From contig CAZOWW010000013.1 in the NCBI GenBank assembly GCA_964583765.1, positions 1-64,000 on the forward strand: DNA of 64,000 bases, read 5' to 3'. The notes below the pieces were generated by a model. The model ran no database searches. It saw only the letters and a list, made by a program, of their open reading frames with translations, and was not told the DNA's origin. Each line of letters starts with the position of its first letter. Positions within the stretch are counted from its first letter, which is position 1. Both the position numbers and the translations under genes were made by a program. The DNA comes from CAZOWW01 sp964583765 (GTDB lineage Bacteria > Actinomycetota > Actinomycetes > Actinomycetales > Kineosporiaceae). Of this stretch, positions 51,007 to 58,692 are shown piece by piece.

Positions 51007-51435
51007 ATGACGACACAGACGCTCAGCGCCCAGGCCCAGAACTTCAACTGGCTGCTGACCCAGTTCACCGACAACGACGCCTTCGTGGAGCAGACGATCG
51101 CGGTCTCGGCGGACGGACTGCTGATGGCGGCGTCCTCCAACGTGGACCGCTCCGCCGTGGACCGGTTGGCCGCGGTCGTCTCGGGCATGCGAAGCCTGGC
51201 GGACAGCGCAGCCCACGTCATGGGCAAGGGCAACCTGAATCAGGTCATCGTCGAGATGGACCACGGCTACCTGTTCGTCAGCGCGATCAGCGGTGGCTCC
51301 GTGCTGGGCGTGCTCACCGGACGGGACGCCGACCTTGCCGCAATCGGCTACGAGATGGCTCTCCTCGTGGAACGTGTCGGCGGCACGCTGACACCGGAGT
51401 TGGTGGCCGAGCTCAAGAACGGGCTGGCCGGATGA
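51007..51435 (+). CDS. cvnB: Roadblock/LC7-domain protein CvnB
   Basis: A protein of 142 residues formed by one Roadblock/LC7 fold: NFNWLLTQFTD, AVSADGLLMAAS, and SVLGVLTGRDADLAAIGYEM. In conservons this small protein is thought to regulate the GTPase CvnD, as Roadblock proteins act as GAPs or platforms for small GTPases (the MglB type). It begins 39 bp after cvnA with GGGAGAAGA upstream and overlaps cvnC by 4 nt (ATGA). Confidence 0.95.
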   Translation: MTTQTLSAQAQNFNWLLTQFTDNDAFVEQTIAVSADGLLMAASSNVDRSAVDRLAAVVSGMRSLADSAAHVMGKGNLNQVIVEMDHGYLFVSAISGGSVLGVLTGRDADLAAIGYEMALLVERVGGTLTPELVAELKNGLAG

Positions 51436-51866
51436 CGATCCACGACGACGGCGCCGACAGCGAGCCGTTCGCCCGCCCGTTCCTGGGCGCGAACGTCTCG
51501 GCCGGGGGCGCGGGTACGGACAGCCACCACCGAGAGGAGGCCGAGGCCGTCCGACCGTACTTCGTCACCGGCGGCCGTGTTCATGACAGCCTGGTGGGTT
51601 TCGACACGATCTACGCCCTGACTGCTCAGGGCTCGGCCTCGCTGGCGCACCTCACGTTCGAGTTGCGCCGGATCGCCGAACTGTGCCGCACCCCGCAGTC
51701 CGTGGCCGAGATCTCGGCCTTGCTCAGCCTGCCCCTCGGTGTCGCCATGGTGCTCGCGCACGATCTCGCGCAGCGATCCCACCTCAGCGCCACTGCCATC
51801 GTGCCCGACCCCGCGTCGGACCCCGCGCTCATCACCAGGGTGATCAATGCTGTCCACAGACTCTGA
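51432..51866 (+). CDS. cvnC: DUF742 protein CvnC
   Basis: A protein of 144 residues with the DUF742 pattern: an N-terminal extension, RPYFVTGGRV, then FELRRIAELCRTPQSVAEIS and a winged-helix-like region (LLSLPLGVAMVLAHDLAQ). The C-terminus ends with VINAVHRL. Its role in the conservon complex is not known; it may bind CvnA. It overlaps both neighbours (4 nt with cvnB, 20 nt with cvnD). Confidence 0.95.
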   Translation: MTIHDDGADSEPFARPFLGANVSAGGAGTDSHHREEAEAVRPYFVTGGRVHDSLVGFDTIYALTAQGSASLAHLTFELRRIAELCRTPQSVAEISALLSLPLGVAMVLAHDLAQRSHLSATAIVPDPASDPALITRVINAVHRL

Positions 51867-52446
51867 GGCTCCTGCCGCCGGGACCCGCGCGCCGGTACCC
51901 GTAAAGATCATCGTCGCCGGCGGTTTCGGCGTGGGGAAGACCACGCTGGTCGGCGCCATCTCCGAGATCCCGCCGCTGACCACCGAGGCCGCGATGACCT
52001 CCCTGGCCGTGGGCGTCGACGACGTCGACGCGGTCTCGACCAAGACGACCACCACCGTGGCCATGGACTTCGGCCGGATCACGGTCGACGAGTCCCTACG
52101 CCTGTACCTGTTCGGCACGCCCGGACAGGACCGGTTCGGCTTCATGTGGAACGAGCTGACCTCCGGTGCCCTCGGCGCGATCGTGCTCGTGGACAGCCGG
52201 CGGATCGACGACTCCTTCCCCGCCATCGACTACTTCGAGAGCCGCAAACTCCCGTTCGTGGTCGCCGTGAACCGATTCGCCGGTTCACTCATCCACGATC
52301 TGGAGGAAGTCCGCTCGGCCCTCGACGTCGACGTCGACGTCCCGGTGGTCGGCACGGACGCACGGTCACGCGAGGCCGTCAAGGTCACCCTGCTGGCTCT
52401 CCTCGATGTGGTGCTGCAGCGGGCCCTGGCCCGTCAAGCCGGATAG
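51847..52446 (+). CDS. cvnD: Small GTPase CvnD
   Basis: A protein of 199 residues of the MglA/Ras-like GTPase group. The P loop is GGFGVGKTTL, switch II has the G3 motif in FGTPGQDRFGF, and the specificity motif is VNRF in place of NKxD, as in other CvnD proteins. It should switch between GTP and GDP states under control of CvnA-C. The ATG at 51847 lies inside cvnC by 20 nt, implying coupled translation. Confidence 0.95.
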   Translation: MLSTDSEAPAAGTRAPVPVKIIVAGGFGVGKTTLVGAISEIPPLTTEAAMTSLAVGVDDVDAVSTKTTTTVAMDFGRITVDESLRLYLFGTPGQDRFGFMWNELTSGALGAIVLVDSRRIDDSFPAIDYFESRKLPFVVAVNRFAGSLIHDLEEVRSALDVDVDVPVVGTDARSREAVKVTLLALLDVVLQRALARQAG

Positions 52447-52458
52447 GACTGGCACACC

Positions 52459-52821
52459 ATGCATGACGTCGACCGCCCGATGCGCAGGCTCGAGATCGCC
52501 GCACGGTTGGAGGAACTGCGCCGCCGCCAGGCAGAGCAGCTCCGGGCCGAGGCGGAATCCACGTCGGACCTGAACTCACCGGGCGGCCCGGGGGCACCCG
52601 AGGCTCGGCAGGATGCCGCCCCCCCGCCGCAATCCGGTCAGGACCCTGCAGAGGGAACTCCGGTGGCGGCCGTTGGTGGTGACCAGGTCGACTCCGGTTC
52701 CGACCTGGTCACCACTCAGCGGGACGACGACGGGTCGGACGTCGAGGAGGACGAGGGAACCTCGGCCGCCTCGACGATCGCCGACCTGTTGCGCAATGGA
52801 GTCAGCGACCTGCTCCGCTGA
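52459..52821 (+). CDS. Small acidic protein after the conservon
   Basis: A protein of 120 residues. The first 30 residues form a charged helix (RRLEIAARLEELRRRQAEQL), followed by an acidic, disordered stretch rich in Asp, Glu, Ser and Gly, and a short C-terminal hydrophobic end (STIADLLRNGVSDLLR). It begins 12 bp after cvnD and precedes the operon's terminator, so it is probably co-transcribed. Standard conservons end with cvnD or a cytochrome P450 gene. This extra gene has no recognised family. The function is unknown. Confidence 0.8.
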   Translation: MHDVDRPMRRLEIAARLEELRRRQAEQLRAEAESTSDLNSPGGPGAPEARQDAAPPPQSGQDPAEGTPVAAVGGDQVDSGSDLVTTQRDDDGSDVEEDEGTSAASTIADLLRNGVSDLLR

Positions 52822-52877
52822 CCCGGCGGAGCAGGCTCGACGTTCCGGGGCCGGCAGGATGTACGTCCTGCCGGCCC
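52809..52877 (+). terminator. Two tandem hairpins ending the conservon operon
   Basis: First stem: 10 bp, 52809-52818 with 52826-52835, with the stop codon in the loop. Second stem: 12 bp, 52848-52859 with 52866-52877, loop TGTACG. The region also serves the convergent methyltransferase gene. Confidence 0.75.
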
Positions 52878-52878
52878 T

Positions 52879-52935
52879 GTGGTGTGCTCAACCCTGCGGT
52901 GTGCTCAGCCCTGTGGCGCGCTCAGCCCTGTGGCG
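52879..52935. repeat. 17-nt tandem repeat between convergent genes
   Basis: Units 52879-52895, 52896-52912 and 52913-52929 share GTGxxGTGCTCAGCCCT-like sequence; a partial fourth unit follows. Confidence 0.75.
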
Positions 52936-52967
52936 TGCCCGAGGTCCGTGCAGGTGACGTGCGGGGC

Positions 52968-55304
52968 TCACTCCCCCGTGAGCGAGGCGAACGCGGTGAG
53001 CACCTGGTCCGCGGTCACGAACCGGCCGTACCGCTCCTCCTCACGCCGACGCAGCTCGGGGAAGCCGTCCAGCACCTGGGCGAGATCCGCCGGCCCGTAC
53101 CCGAGCAGCACCGCGTGCGCGGCGTCCAGTTCGGCCAGAGCGCGGGCCCGCCGCGGCGCGGCGAGATGCACCGGAAGATCAGGGATCGGCCCCCGCGGCA
53201 CCGCCTCGACCCCGAGCTCCGCCAACTCGTCCGCGAACGGTTCCAGACCCGGCGCCCAGACCACGGCCTCGGCCAACCGGTCGAGCACCCACGCGCCCAC
53301 GCTGCGGTCCGGCGCCCAGGCGGCCGGCCGGTCGTACGCCTCGGGCGGTGGCAACGGCAACTGCTCGAGCTTGAAGAAGTTCAGGTTGGCCCCCGCATGC
53401 TTCTGCCGTGCGGCATGGTCGACCGGCAGGCTGGCCAGCGCGGCCAGGAGCAGCGGCAGCCGGGGGGCGGAGAGCAGGGGCAGGGAGTTGCCCACCCCGA
53501 GCACCGGCAGCACACACGGCAGGAGCGTGCGAGGTGCGCTCGACACCGTGACGTTGCGGTAGCCGGCGAGCCAGCCACGCCGGCAGAGTTCCCCGTAGCG
53601 CCGCTCGGCGAGCTCGGCGGGCACCCAGTACCGGGGATCCTGCCCCGGACGCAGGCCGGCCCGGTGGTCGAGCAGCCCGGCGTACTTCGCCTCCCACAAC
53701 GGCGTCAGACCGGGCGCGGGGGCCGGGGCGAACCATCGGGCCTCACGGGTCATGTGCAGGGGGGTGACCAGCCGCACCTGCCACGGGCTGTCCAGGACAA
53801 CACCCGTGTCGCGGTCCCGGCGCACCAGCACCGGGCACCGCCGGTGGGCGGCTACGACGATCCGCGCGTCCTCCCCGGAACGGAACGGGGGCAGGTTCGG
53901 TGTGTTGGGGTTGAGCAGCCGCAGGGTCGCCGCGTCCAGGCGCCAACCCGGACCGGCCGGAGCCGCGGGATCGTGCACCCCGACGCAGATCTCGACCCCG
54001 GGGATCTCGGGCTCCGCCCCGGTTCCGCGCCGCCCACCCCGTTCGACCACGCCTGTTTCGTCCGCCCCGCCCGGCTCCCGCTCGTGCGGACCACTCCGCA
54101 GGTCCACCAGGGCCACGGGCACCCGCTCGCTGACCCCCGCGAAGATCGGGGTGTCCGGGGTGAGGAACTGGATGCGGGCGAGGCTGCCCGCGGCGACCAG
54201 CGCCTCGACGAGGCGGGAGGCCGAACGATCGGTGGCCATGCCCGCGGGCACGATCAGGCAGGCGCTGCCCCCCGGCGCGAGCAGCCGCCAGCAGGTCTCG
54301 ACGAACAACAGGTACGCGTTGAGCTCACCGGCCGCGGTGAGCGGATGTCGTCCGGCCGTGCGCAGTTCCCGCGAGGTGGCGGCCCAGCGCCCGCGCAGGT
54401 CCTCCGGCGGCGCCCCCGGCCAGTCCCGGGCGATCACGCTCAGCCGCTCCCACGGCGGGTTGGCCACCACCACGTCGAACCCGCCGCGCCAGCCGGTCAC
54501 CGGTTCGGGCACGGCGCCCGGCAGGTCGAGGACCTCGGGGAAGCACCGGTGCCAGGCCCAGCGCGGTTCCGCGGACAGCGGCTCCGGCAGTTCCGGATCC
54601 GGCAGCGCCGGTACCGGCCCGACCAGGGCATCGGCGACCACGATCCTGGCCGCGAGGTCTCCGGGCGTGCAGGCATGCCCGGCCTCGGTGAGCTCCGCGG
54701 CGAGCAGCCCTCGGGCCAGGGCCACGGCGACGGGATCGCAGTCCACCCCGTAGAGCGACCCGGCCACCCGGTGCGCGGGAACTCCCCTGGCCAGCAGGGC
54801 TGCTGCCCCGGCCCGCAGCAGGGCACCGCTCCCACAGGCCGGATCGACCAGGCGGGGGACCTGGGCCCCCGTGACCGCCGCGTCGGCCCGGACCCCGTCG
54901 CCGTCGCCCGTCGCCATGGCGACGACCCGCTCGGCCACGACCCGCGCCAGCCAGGCGGGGGTGGCGAAGGCGCCGCGCGCACGGCGCTCCCCCGATCCCG
55001 CCGTCGTCAGCACGACCTCGCCGCGGTCGTCGATCCCCGGAACAGCCAGGAGCAACCGGGGGTACTCCTCGGCGAGGGCACGAACCACGGGCAGGTCGCC
55101 GGCGGCCCAGGCCTCGTCGAGACAGGTCCGCACGGCGGCGTCCCGCCAGGCGTTCGGATCCGCGAGCAGGGAGGGATCGTCCTCGGCCAGGGCGTGCGCG
55201 GCACCGCTGACCCGCGCCCCGAGCAGGGACAACACCGCACCCGGGGGCACCCAGCGTCGTACCCGTCCAGCCCGCGTCCCGGCCCGTGCCGCCGGGGTGG
55301 TCAC
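52968..55304 (-). CDS. N6-adenine DNA methyltransferase (Eco57I/type IIG-like), no nuclease domain seen
   Basis: A protein of 778 residues. It has a helical N-terminal region of about 110 residues, then the conserved entry RRARGAFATPAWLA. AdoMet motif I reads VDPACGSGALLRAG (about 168-182). Catalytic motif IV is NPPW (VVANPPWERL, about 280). A long target-recognition half ends with NLNFFKLEQLPLP, typical of Eco57I-like enzymes. No PD-(D/E)XK nuclease motif was found in the N-terminal part, and no endonuclease or specificity gene is next to it. The GTG at 55304 overlaps the stop of the double-Nudix gene (GTGA). It is probably a solitary or phage-defence methylase. The partner association is unexplained. 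Confidence 0.85.
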   Translation of the reverse strand: MTTPAARAGTRAGRVRRWVPPGAVLSLLGARVSGAAHALAEDDPSLLADPNAWRDAAVRTCLDEAWAAGDLPVVRALAEEYPRLLLAVPGIDDRGEVVLTTAGSGERRARGAFATPAWLARVVAERVVAMATGDGDGVRADAAVTGAQVPRLVDPACGSGALLRAGAAALLARGVPAHRVAGSLYGVDCDPVAVALARGLLAAELTEAGHACTPGDLAARIVVADALVGPVPALPDPELPEPLSAEPRWAWHRCFPEVLDLPGAVPEPVTGWRGGFDVVVANPPWERLSVIARDWPGAPPEDLRGRWAATSRELRTAGRHPLTAAGELNAYLLFVETCWRLLAPGGSACLIVPAGMATDRSASRLVEALVAAGSLARIQFLTPDTPIFAGVSERVPVALVDLRSGPHEREPGGADETGVVERGGRRGTGAEPEIPGVEICVGVHDPAAPAGPGWRLDAATLRLLNPNTPNLPPFRSGEDARIVVAAHRRCPVLVRRDRDTGVVLDSPWQVRLVTPLHMTREARWFAPAPAPGLTPLWEAKYAGLLDHRAGLRPGQDPRYWVPAELAERRYGELCRRGWLAGYRNVTVSSAPRTLLPCVLPVLGVGNSLPLLSAPRLPLLLAALASLPVDHAARQKHAGANLNFFKLEQLPLPPPEAYDRPAAWAPDRSVGAWVLDRLAEAVVWAPGLEPFADELAELGVEAVPRGPIPDLPVHLAAPRRARALAELDAAHAVLLGYGPADLAQVLDGFPELRRREEERYGRFVTADQVLTAFASLTGE

Positions 55305-56710
55305 CGAGGAGCCCGCTCGGGAGGCAGGCGCAGCGCGTCCACCACCTGCTGGGCCAGATGGCCCAGGTGCACGGAGGGCATCCGGTCCAGGGGGATCCAG
55401 GCGACCTCGGCCGTGGTGCCGCCCACCTCGACCACGCGTGCCTCCCCGGGCTCCAGTTCGACGGAGTAGAGCACCCACACCCCGTGGAAGTCCTCCAGGC
55501 GCCCGCTGGGCGAGTGCCCGGTGAAGTGCCGACTGCCCACGGTCATGAGCCGACAGGACCGCAGCCGCAGGCCGGTCTCCTCCCAGATCTCCCGGTGCAG
55601 GGCGTCCTCGGGTTGCTCCCCGACATCGATCCCGCCCCCCGGCAGGGTCCACAGCACGGGAGAGTCCCAACCGGCCAGGCGCGTGAGCAGCACCGACGAG
55701 TCGCGCACGGCCAGACCGTAGGCCGCGACCCGCTGGACGCGGGGTGGTGGCAGTTCCAGCCCGAGCGCACGCCCCCCGAGCGCGCGCGCCCCGAGGCCAC
55801 GCGGCCCGCCGTGAGCTCGTCCCCCCGGACCTGACACCGATGCCCGAGGCGGTCCCGGACCCGTGGGTACTCCGGAGGGCTCCTGCTTCCGGCGGGGGTT
55901 CGCGGGACTCCCGTTCCGGACCGGACCAGGTCCTCCCCCCGAACCGTCGGACGCCGCGACCAACCGGGCGACGAAGGGTGCGACGACCAGGTTGCCGTCC
56001 AGATCGTGAAAGGCGACAGTGCCCAACGTCCGGGGGTCGAGCGCATCGTGCCCGTCCCCGCGAGAGGGCGCTCCCTCGGTGTGGGCGGTGTGGGCGAGCT
56101 CGTGCGCCGGTCCCGGTCGGGCCACGCCGGGACCGGCGGGCGGGGACACCTCGCCGTCCGGGGTGAGCAGGTCCGGTGAGTCCGGGGTGAGCAGTTCCAG
56201 TGAGTACAGAATGCGCACGACCTCGTCGGGGGGCCCTACCGTCCGCTCGACCCCGTCGGATCGTCCGGCGGGTTCTCTCACTTCGAGGAGACCGGCTCCC
56301 ACCTCAAGGGGCTCGGCCCCGACCGCGGGGAGACCGGCTCCGGGCGACCCGGCCTCCGTGGCTCCGACCTCAGGTGACCCGGTCTGCGTGGCCCCGGCCT
56401 GGGCGGACCCCGTGTCGGTGAGCCCCGGGAGTGTGTCGGTGAGCCCCGGGAGCGTGTCGGTGAGCCCGGGCAGCGTGTCGGTGAGCACAGAGAGCACGGA
56501 ACGTACCCGCACCGCCCGTCCGAGCCGCGCCGAGACGAGGCGCACCACCGCGGCCTCGGGTACCTCCCCGTGCTGGATCAGTCCGCCGGGGAGCGACCAG
56601 ACCTGATGTCCTTCCCAGTCCCCGAGAACGAGCAGGACCCGGCCACGCGCATCACGCACACAACCGTGCACCGCGACCCGACGACGAACCACCCGTGGGC
56701 CGTGATCCAT
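55301..56710 (-). CDS. Double-Nudix-domain protein, first domain degenerate
   Basis: A protein of 469 residues with two Nudix folds. The first (about 10-75) keeps GGLIQHGE but has VVRLVSARLG where the box needs REVxEExG, so its catalytic glutamates are gone. The second (about 330-460) has the complete box GGGIDVGEQPEDALHREIWEETGL split as GGGIDVGEQPED / REIWEETGL. Between them lies about 200 residues of Pro/Gly/Thr-rich linker with TDTLPGL repeats. One active hydrolase domain for a nucleoside-diphosphate-linked substrate is expected. The ATG at 56710 is used. The stop overlaps the methyltransferase start. Confidence 0.85.
   Translation of the reverse strand: MDHGPRVVRRRVAVHGCVRDARGRVLLVLGDWEGHQVWSLPGGLIQHGEVPEAAVVRLVSARLGRAVRVRSVLSVLTDTLPGLTDTLPGLTDTLPGLTDTGSAQAGATQTGSPEVGATEAGSPGAGLPAVGAEPLEVGAGLLEVREPAGRSDGVERTVGPPDEVVRILYSLELLTPDSPDLLTPDGEVSPPAGPGVARPGPAHELAHTAHTEGAPSRGDGHDALDPRTLGTVAFHDLDGNLVVAPFVARLVAASDGSGGGPGPVRNGSPANPRRKQEPSGVPTGPGPPRASVSGPGGRAHGGPRGLGARALGGRALGLELPPPRVQRVAAYGLAVRDSSVLLTRLAGWDSPVLWTLPGGGIDVGEQPEDALHREIWEETGLRLRSCRLMTVGSRHFTGHSPSGRLEDFHGVWVLYSVELEPGEARVVEVGGTTAEVAWIPLDRMPSVHLGHLAQQVVDALRLPPERAPR
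56412..56488 (-). repeat. 21-nt tandem repeat coding TDTLPGL
   Basis: Units at 56412-56432, 56433-56453 and 56454-56474 with a partial fourth to 56488 (GTGTCGGTGAGCCCCGGGAG). On the minus strand they encode LPGLTDT copies in the double-Nudix protein. Confidence 0.85.
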
Positions 56711-57172
56711 CCCGCCACGATAGACGTCCCACGCCGTGTACGCCGAACTTCACACAGTGTGTGGTGAATCCGACTTCCCGACGGACGGACAGTGACTACC
56801 CACGACCTCTGTTGAATGATCATTCACGGAACACGTAGGATGACCATACGCAGAGGGCGGGGAGGACGAATCCCCCCCGCCCCCGGGCCCGGTCCACCAC
56901 GGGCCCAGCCGGCTCGTCCGGCCTCACGAACCGCGTGGCCGTCGACAGTGTCGGGGGCCACACCGGTCGTCTCCTGAACGTAAGCCGTGAGCTTCACCAC
57001 CACCCGGGACCAAGGTCTAGACACTCTGCACTCTGTGCAGGTCGAGGTGGACTGCAGGTATCTCGGTCAGGTCGTGTCGTGTCCGACCCGCCTCGAACGA
57101 CAGCACGTGCGATACGGGGCTGACTCCGGGCAAGCCGGACCGGGGCGAACGCGGACCGACTAGGCTTCTCGG
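56711..57172. other. 462-bp region with several palindromes, divergent promoters
   Basis: No convincing gene. It has a 6-1-6 inverted repeat at 56751-56763, a 14-bp perfect palindrome at 56813-56826 inside a promoter-like element, an 8-bp hairpin at 56855-56882 and a 6-3-6 inverted repeat at 57026-57040. Small frames on both strands here lack family features. Confidence 0.5.
56812..56841 (+). promoter_or_regulatory. Promoter-like TTGAAT-18-TAGGAT with 14-bp palindrome
   Basis: -35 TTGAAT (56812-56817) and -10 TAGGAT (56836-56841) are 18 nt apart. TGAATGATCATTCA (56813-56826) is a perfect palindrome over the -35, in an AT-rich island. It would drive rightward transcription toward the Nudix operon at 57173 with a leader of about 325 nt. 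Confidence 0.5.
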
Positions 57173-57754
57173 ATGGCGATCCGACGGCAGGTCGACGTCC
57201 CTGGTCCGCTCCATGCGCTGGCGCTGCGCGTCTTCCGGCACCTGCCCCGGTGGGCCCGACTGTTCGTGGTGCGCACCATCGCGCCCGGCCACACCGTGGG
57301 GGCCATCTGCTTCCTCGAGCACGAGGGCAAGGTCCTGCTGCTGTGGCAACGCCATCGCGAGGGATGGACTCTGCCCGGTGGGCTGCTCGACCGCGGTGAG
57401 ACGGCAGCGCAGGCCGTGGTGCGCGAGGTCCGGGAGGAGACCGGACTGACCATCACGGTGCGTGAGGCGCTGACCGTGGTCGTCGAGCCCGGGAGCCGCC
57501 GGGTGGATGTCATCTTCCACGTCCCGATGCCCTCGATGCCACCGATCCTCGCCCGGGGCGAAGCCCTGCGGGCCGCGTGGAAGCACGTCAGCGAGGCAGG
57601 CACGCTCGACGGTCCGACCCAGGGCGCCTTCGAGGCGTTCGCCCGGGCCACTGCCACCCAGGGGCACGCCGGCACGTGGATCGCACCCACCGCATCGCCG
57701 GTACCCGAGCCTGCGTCTTCGGCGCCGACCCCTGCGACGGACGAGCCCCGGTGA
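57173..57754 (+). CDS. Nudix hydrolase
   Basis: A protein of 193 residues with one Nudix fold (about 40-150). The Nudix box is complete: GGLLDRGETAAQ then REVREETGL, giving the metal-binding glutamates. The N-terminus has an amphipathic, basic helix (ALALRVFRHLPRWARLFVVR), as if peripherally associated with membrane or a partner. The Pro/Ala-rich end is disordered. The substrate is not predictable from the sequence. The ATG at 57173 is close to the first in-frame start. Its stop overlaps the next gene (GTGA), so it is part of a three-gene operon. Confidence 0.88.
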   Translation: MAIRRQVDVPGPLHALALRVFRHLPRWARLFVVRTIAPGHTVGAICFLEHEGKVLLLWQRHREGWTLPGGLLDRGETAAQAVVREVREETGLTITVREALTVVVEPGSRRVDVIFHVPMPSMPPILARGEALRAAWKHVSEAGTLDGPTQGAFEAFARATATQGHAGTWIAPTASPVPEPASSAPTPATDEPR

Positions 57755-58692
57755 CTCCTCCGCGGGCCGGCCTGGCCGGGGTCGTCCTGGCCGCGGGGGC
57801 CGGCACCAGGCTGCGTCCGCTCACCGACCTGCGCCCCAAGGCGCTCTGCCCGGTCGGTGGCCTTCCCCTGCTGGAACGGGCCCTGCGGGCTGCGGAGGCG
57901 TTCGCCGGCCACGGCCCCGAGCACGTCGCGGTGAACGCCCACCACCATGCCGACGCCGTGATCCGGTTCTGCCGGGGCCGGGCGACCGTCTCCCGCGAAC
58001 TCCCGCGGGCGCTGGGCACGGCGGGAGCACTCGGTGCCCTGCGCCCCTGGATCGGCGGCCGCGACGTCCTGGTCGTCAACGCCGACGTCTACCTGCCCGA
58101 GGGCCCGGAGGGCCTGACCGACGGTTGGGACGGCGAGCGCAGTCGCCTGCTCTGTGCGCCCGCCACGGGCCGGGTCGACTTCCGGCACCCCGTGGCCGGA
58201 CCGGTCCGCTACGTCGGGGTCTGCCTGCTGCCCTGGGACGCGGTGCGGCAACTGGCCCCGGTCCCGAGCGGACTGTACGAGGTGCTCTGGCGGGCCCAGC
58301 ACGCCGAGGGCGCACTCGACCTGCACCTGCTGCCCGAGGGCCGCACCGTGCTGGACTGCGGCACTCCCTCGGACTACCTGCGAGCCAACCTGCACGCGAG
58401 CGGCGGGACGAGCGTCGTGGGTGAGGATGCGCAGGTGCTCGGTGACCTCGAACGCTGCGTGGTCTGGGAAGGCGCGTGGGTGGGACCCGAGGAGCACCTC
58501 GTCGAGTGCGTGCGGGCCGGGGACCGGGCCACGCCGATCACGGTGCCCGCACCCCTCACGGACAGCACCTCGCCGTCACGAGCAAAGCACACCTCGCCGT
58601 CACCGGCAGAGCGCACCTCACCGGATCCGGAACGCGCGGCGGCCGCGGAATCCACGGGCCCGCAGGGCCTTCGGGCGGTCCGGGCCCGGTGA
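57751..58692 (+). CDS. Sugar-phosphate nucleotidyltransferase-like protein
   Basis: A protein of 313 residues. The N-terminal NTP-transferase fold has LAAGAGTRLRPLTDLRPKAL with the GxGxRLxPLT signature and the essential Lys. Then come VNAHHHADAV, RALGTAGALGAL and the metal-binding NADVYLP. The C-terminal part is short, with GTPSDYLRANL and one turn of a possible left-handed helix. The last 60 residues are disordered. It probably makes a nucleotide sugar such as GDP-mannose or dTDP-glucose, but the substrate is open. The GTG at 57751 overlaps the Nudix stop. Confidence 0.87.
   Translation: MTPPRAGLAGVVLAAGAGTRLRPLTDLRPKALCPVGGLPLLERALRAAEAFAGHGPEHVAVNAHHHADAVIRFCRGRATVSRELPRALGTAGALGALRPWIGGRDVLVVNADVYLPEGPEGLTDGWDGERSRLLCAPATGRVDFRHPVAGPVRYVGVCLLPWDAVRQLAPVPSGLYEVLWRAQHAEGALDLHLLPEGRTVLDCGTPSDYLRANLHASGGTSVVGEDAQVLGDLERCVVWEGAWVGPEEHLVECVRAGDRATPITVPAPLTDSTSPSRAKHTSPSPAERTSPDPERAAAAESTGPQGLRAVRAR

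Noticed and set aside
52968..55304. Complete restriction-modification or BREX/DISARM system
   Set aside because: Only the methylase is present. No endonuclease, specificity subunit, helicase, PglZ or DrmA-type gene was found next to it.
52968..55670. Methyltransferase start at about 55670
   Set aside because: That extension is out of frame with, and lies inside, the double-Nudix gene. The GTGA overlap at 55301-55304 is the better start.
56824..57024. 66-codon minus-strand frame between the Nudix operons
   Set aside because: It has no ribosome site and no family features, and its start lies in the presumed leader of the divergent operon.
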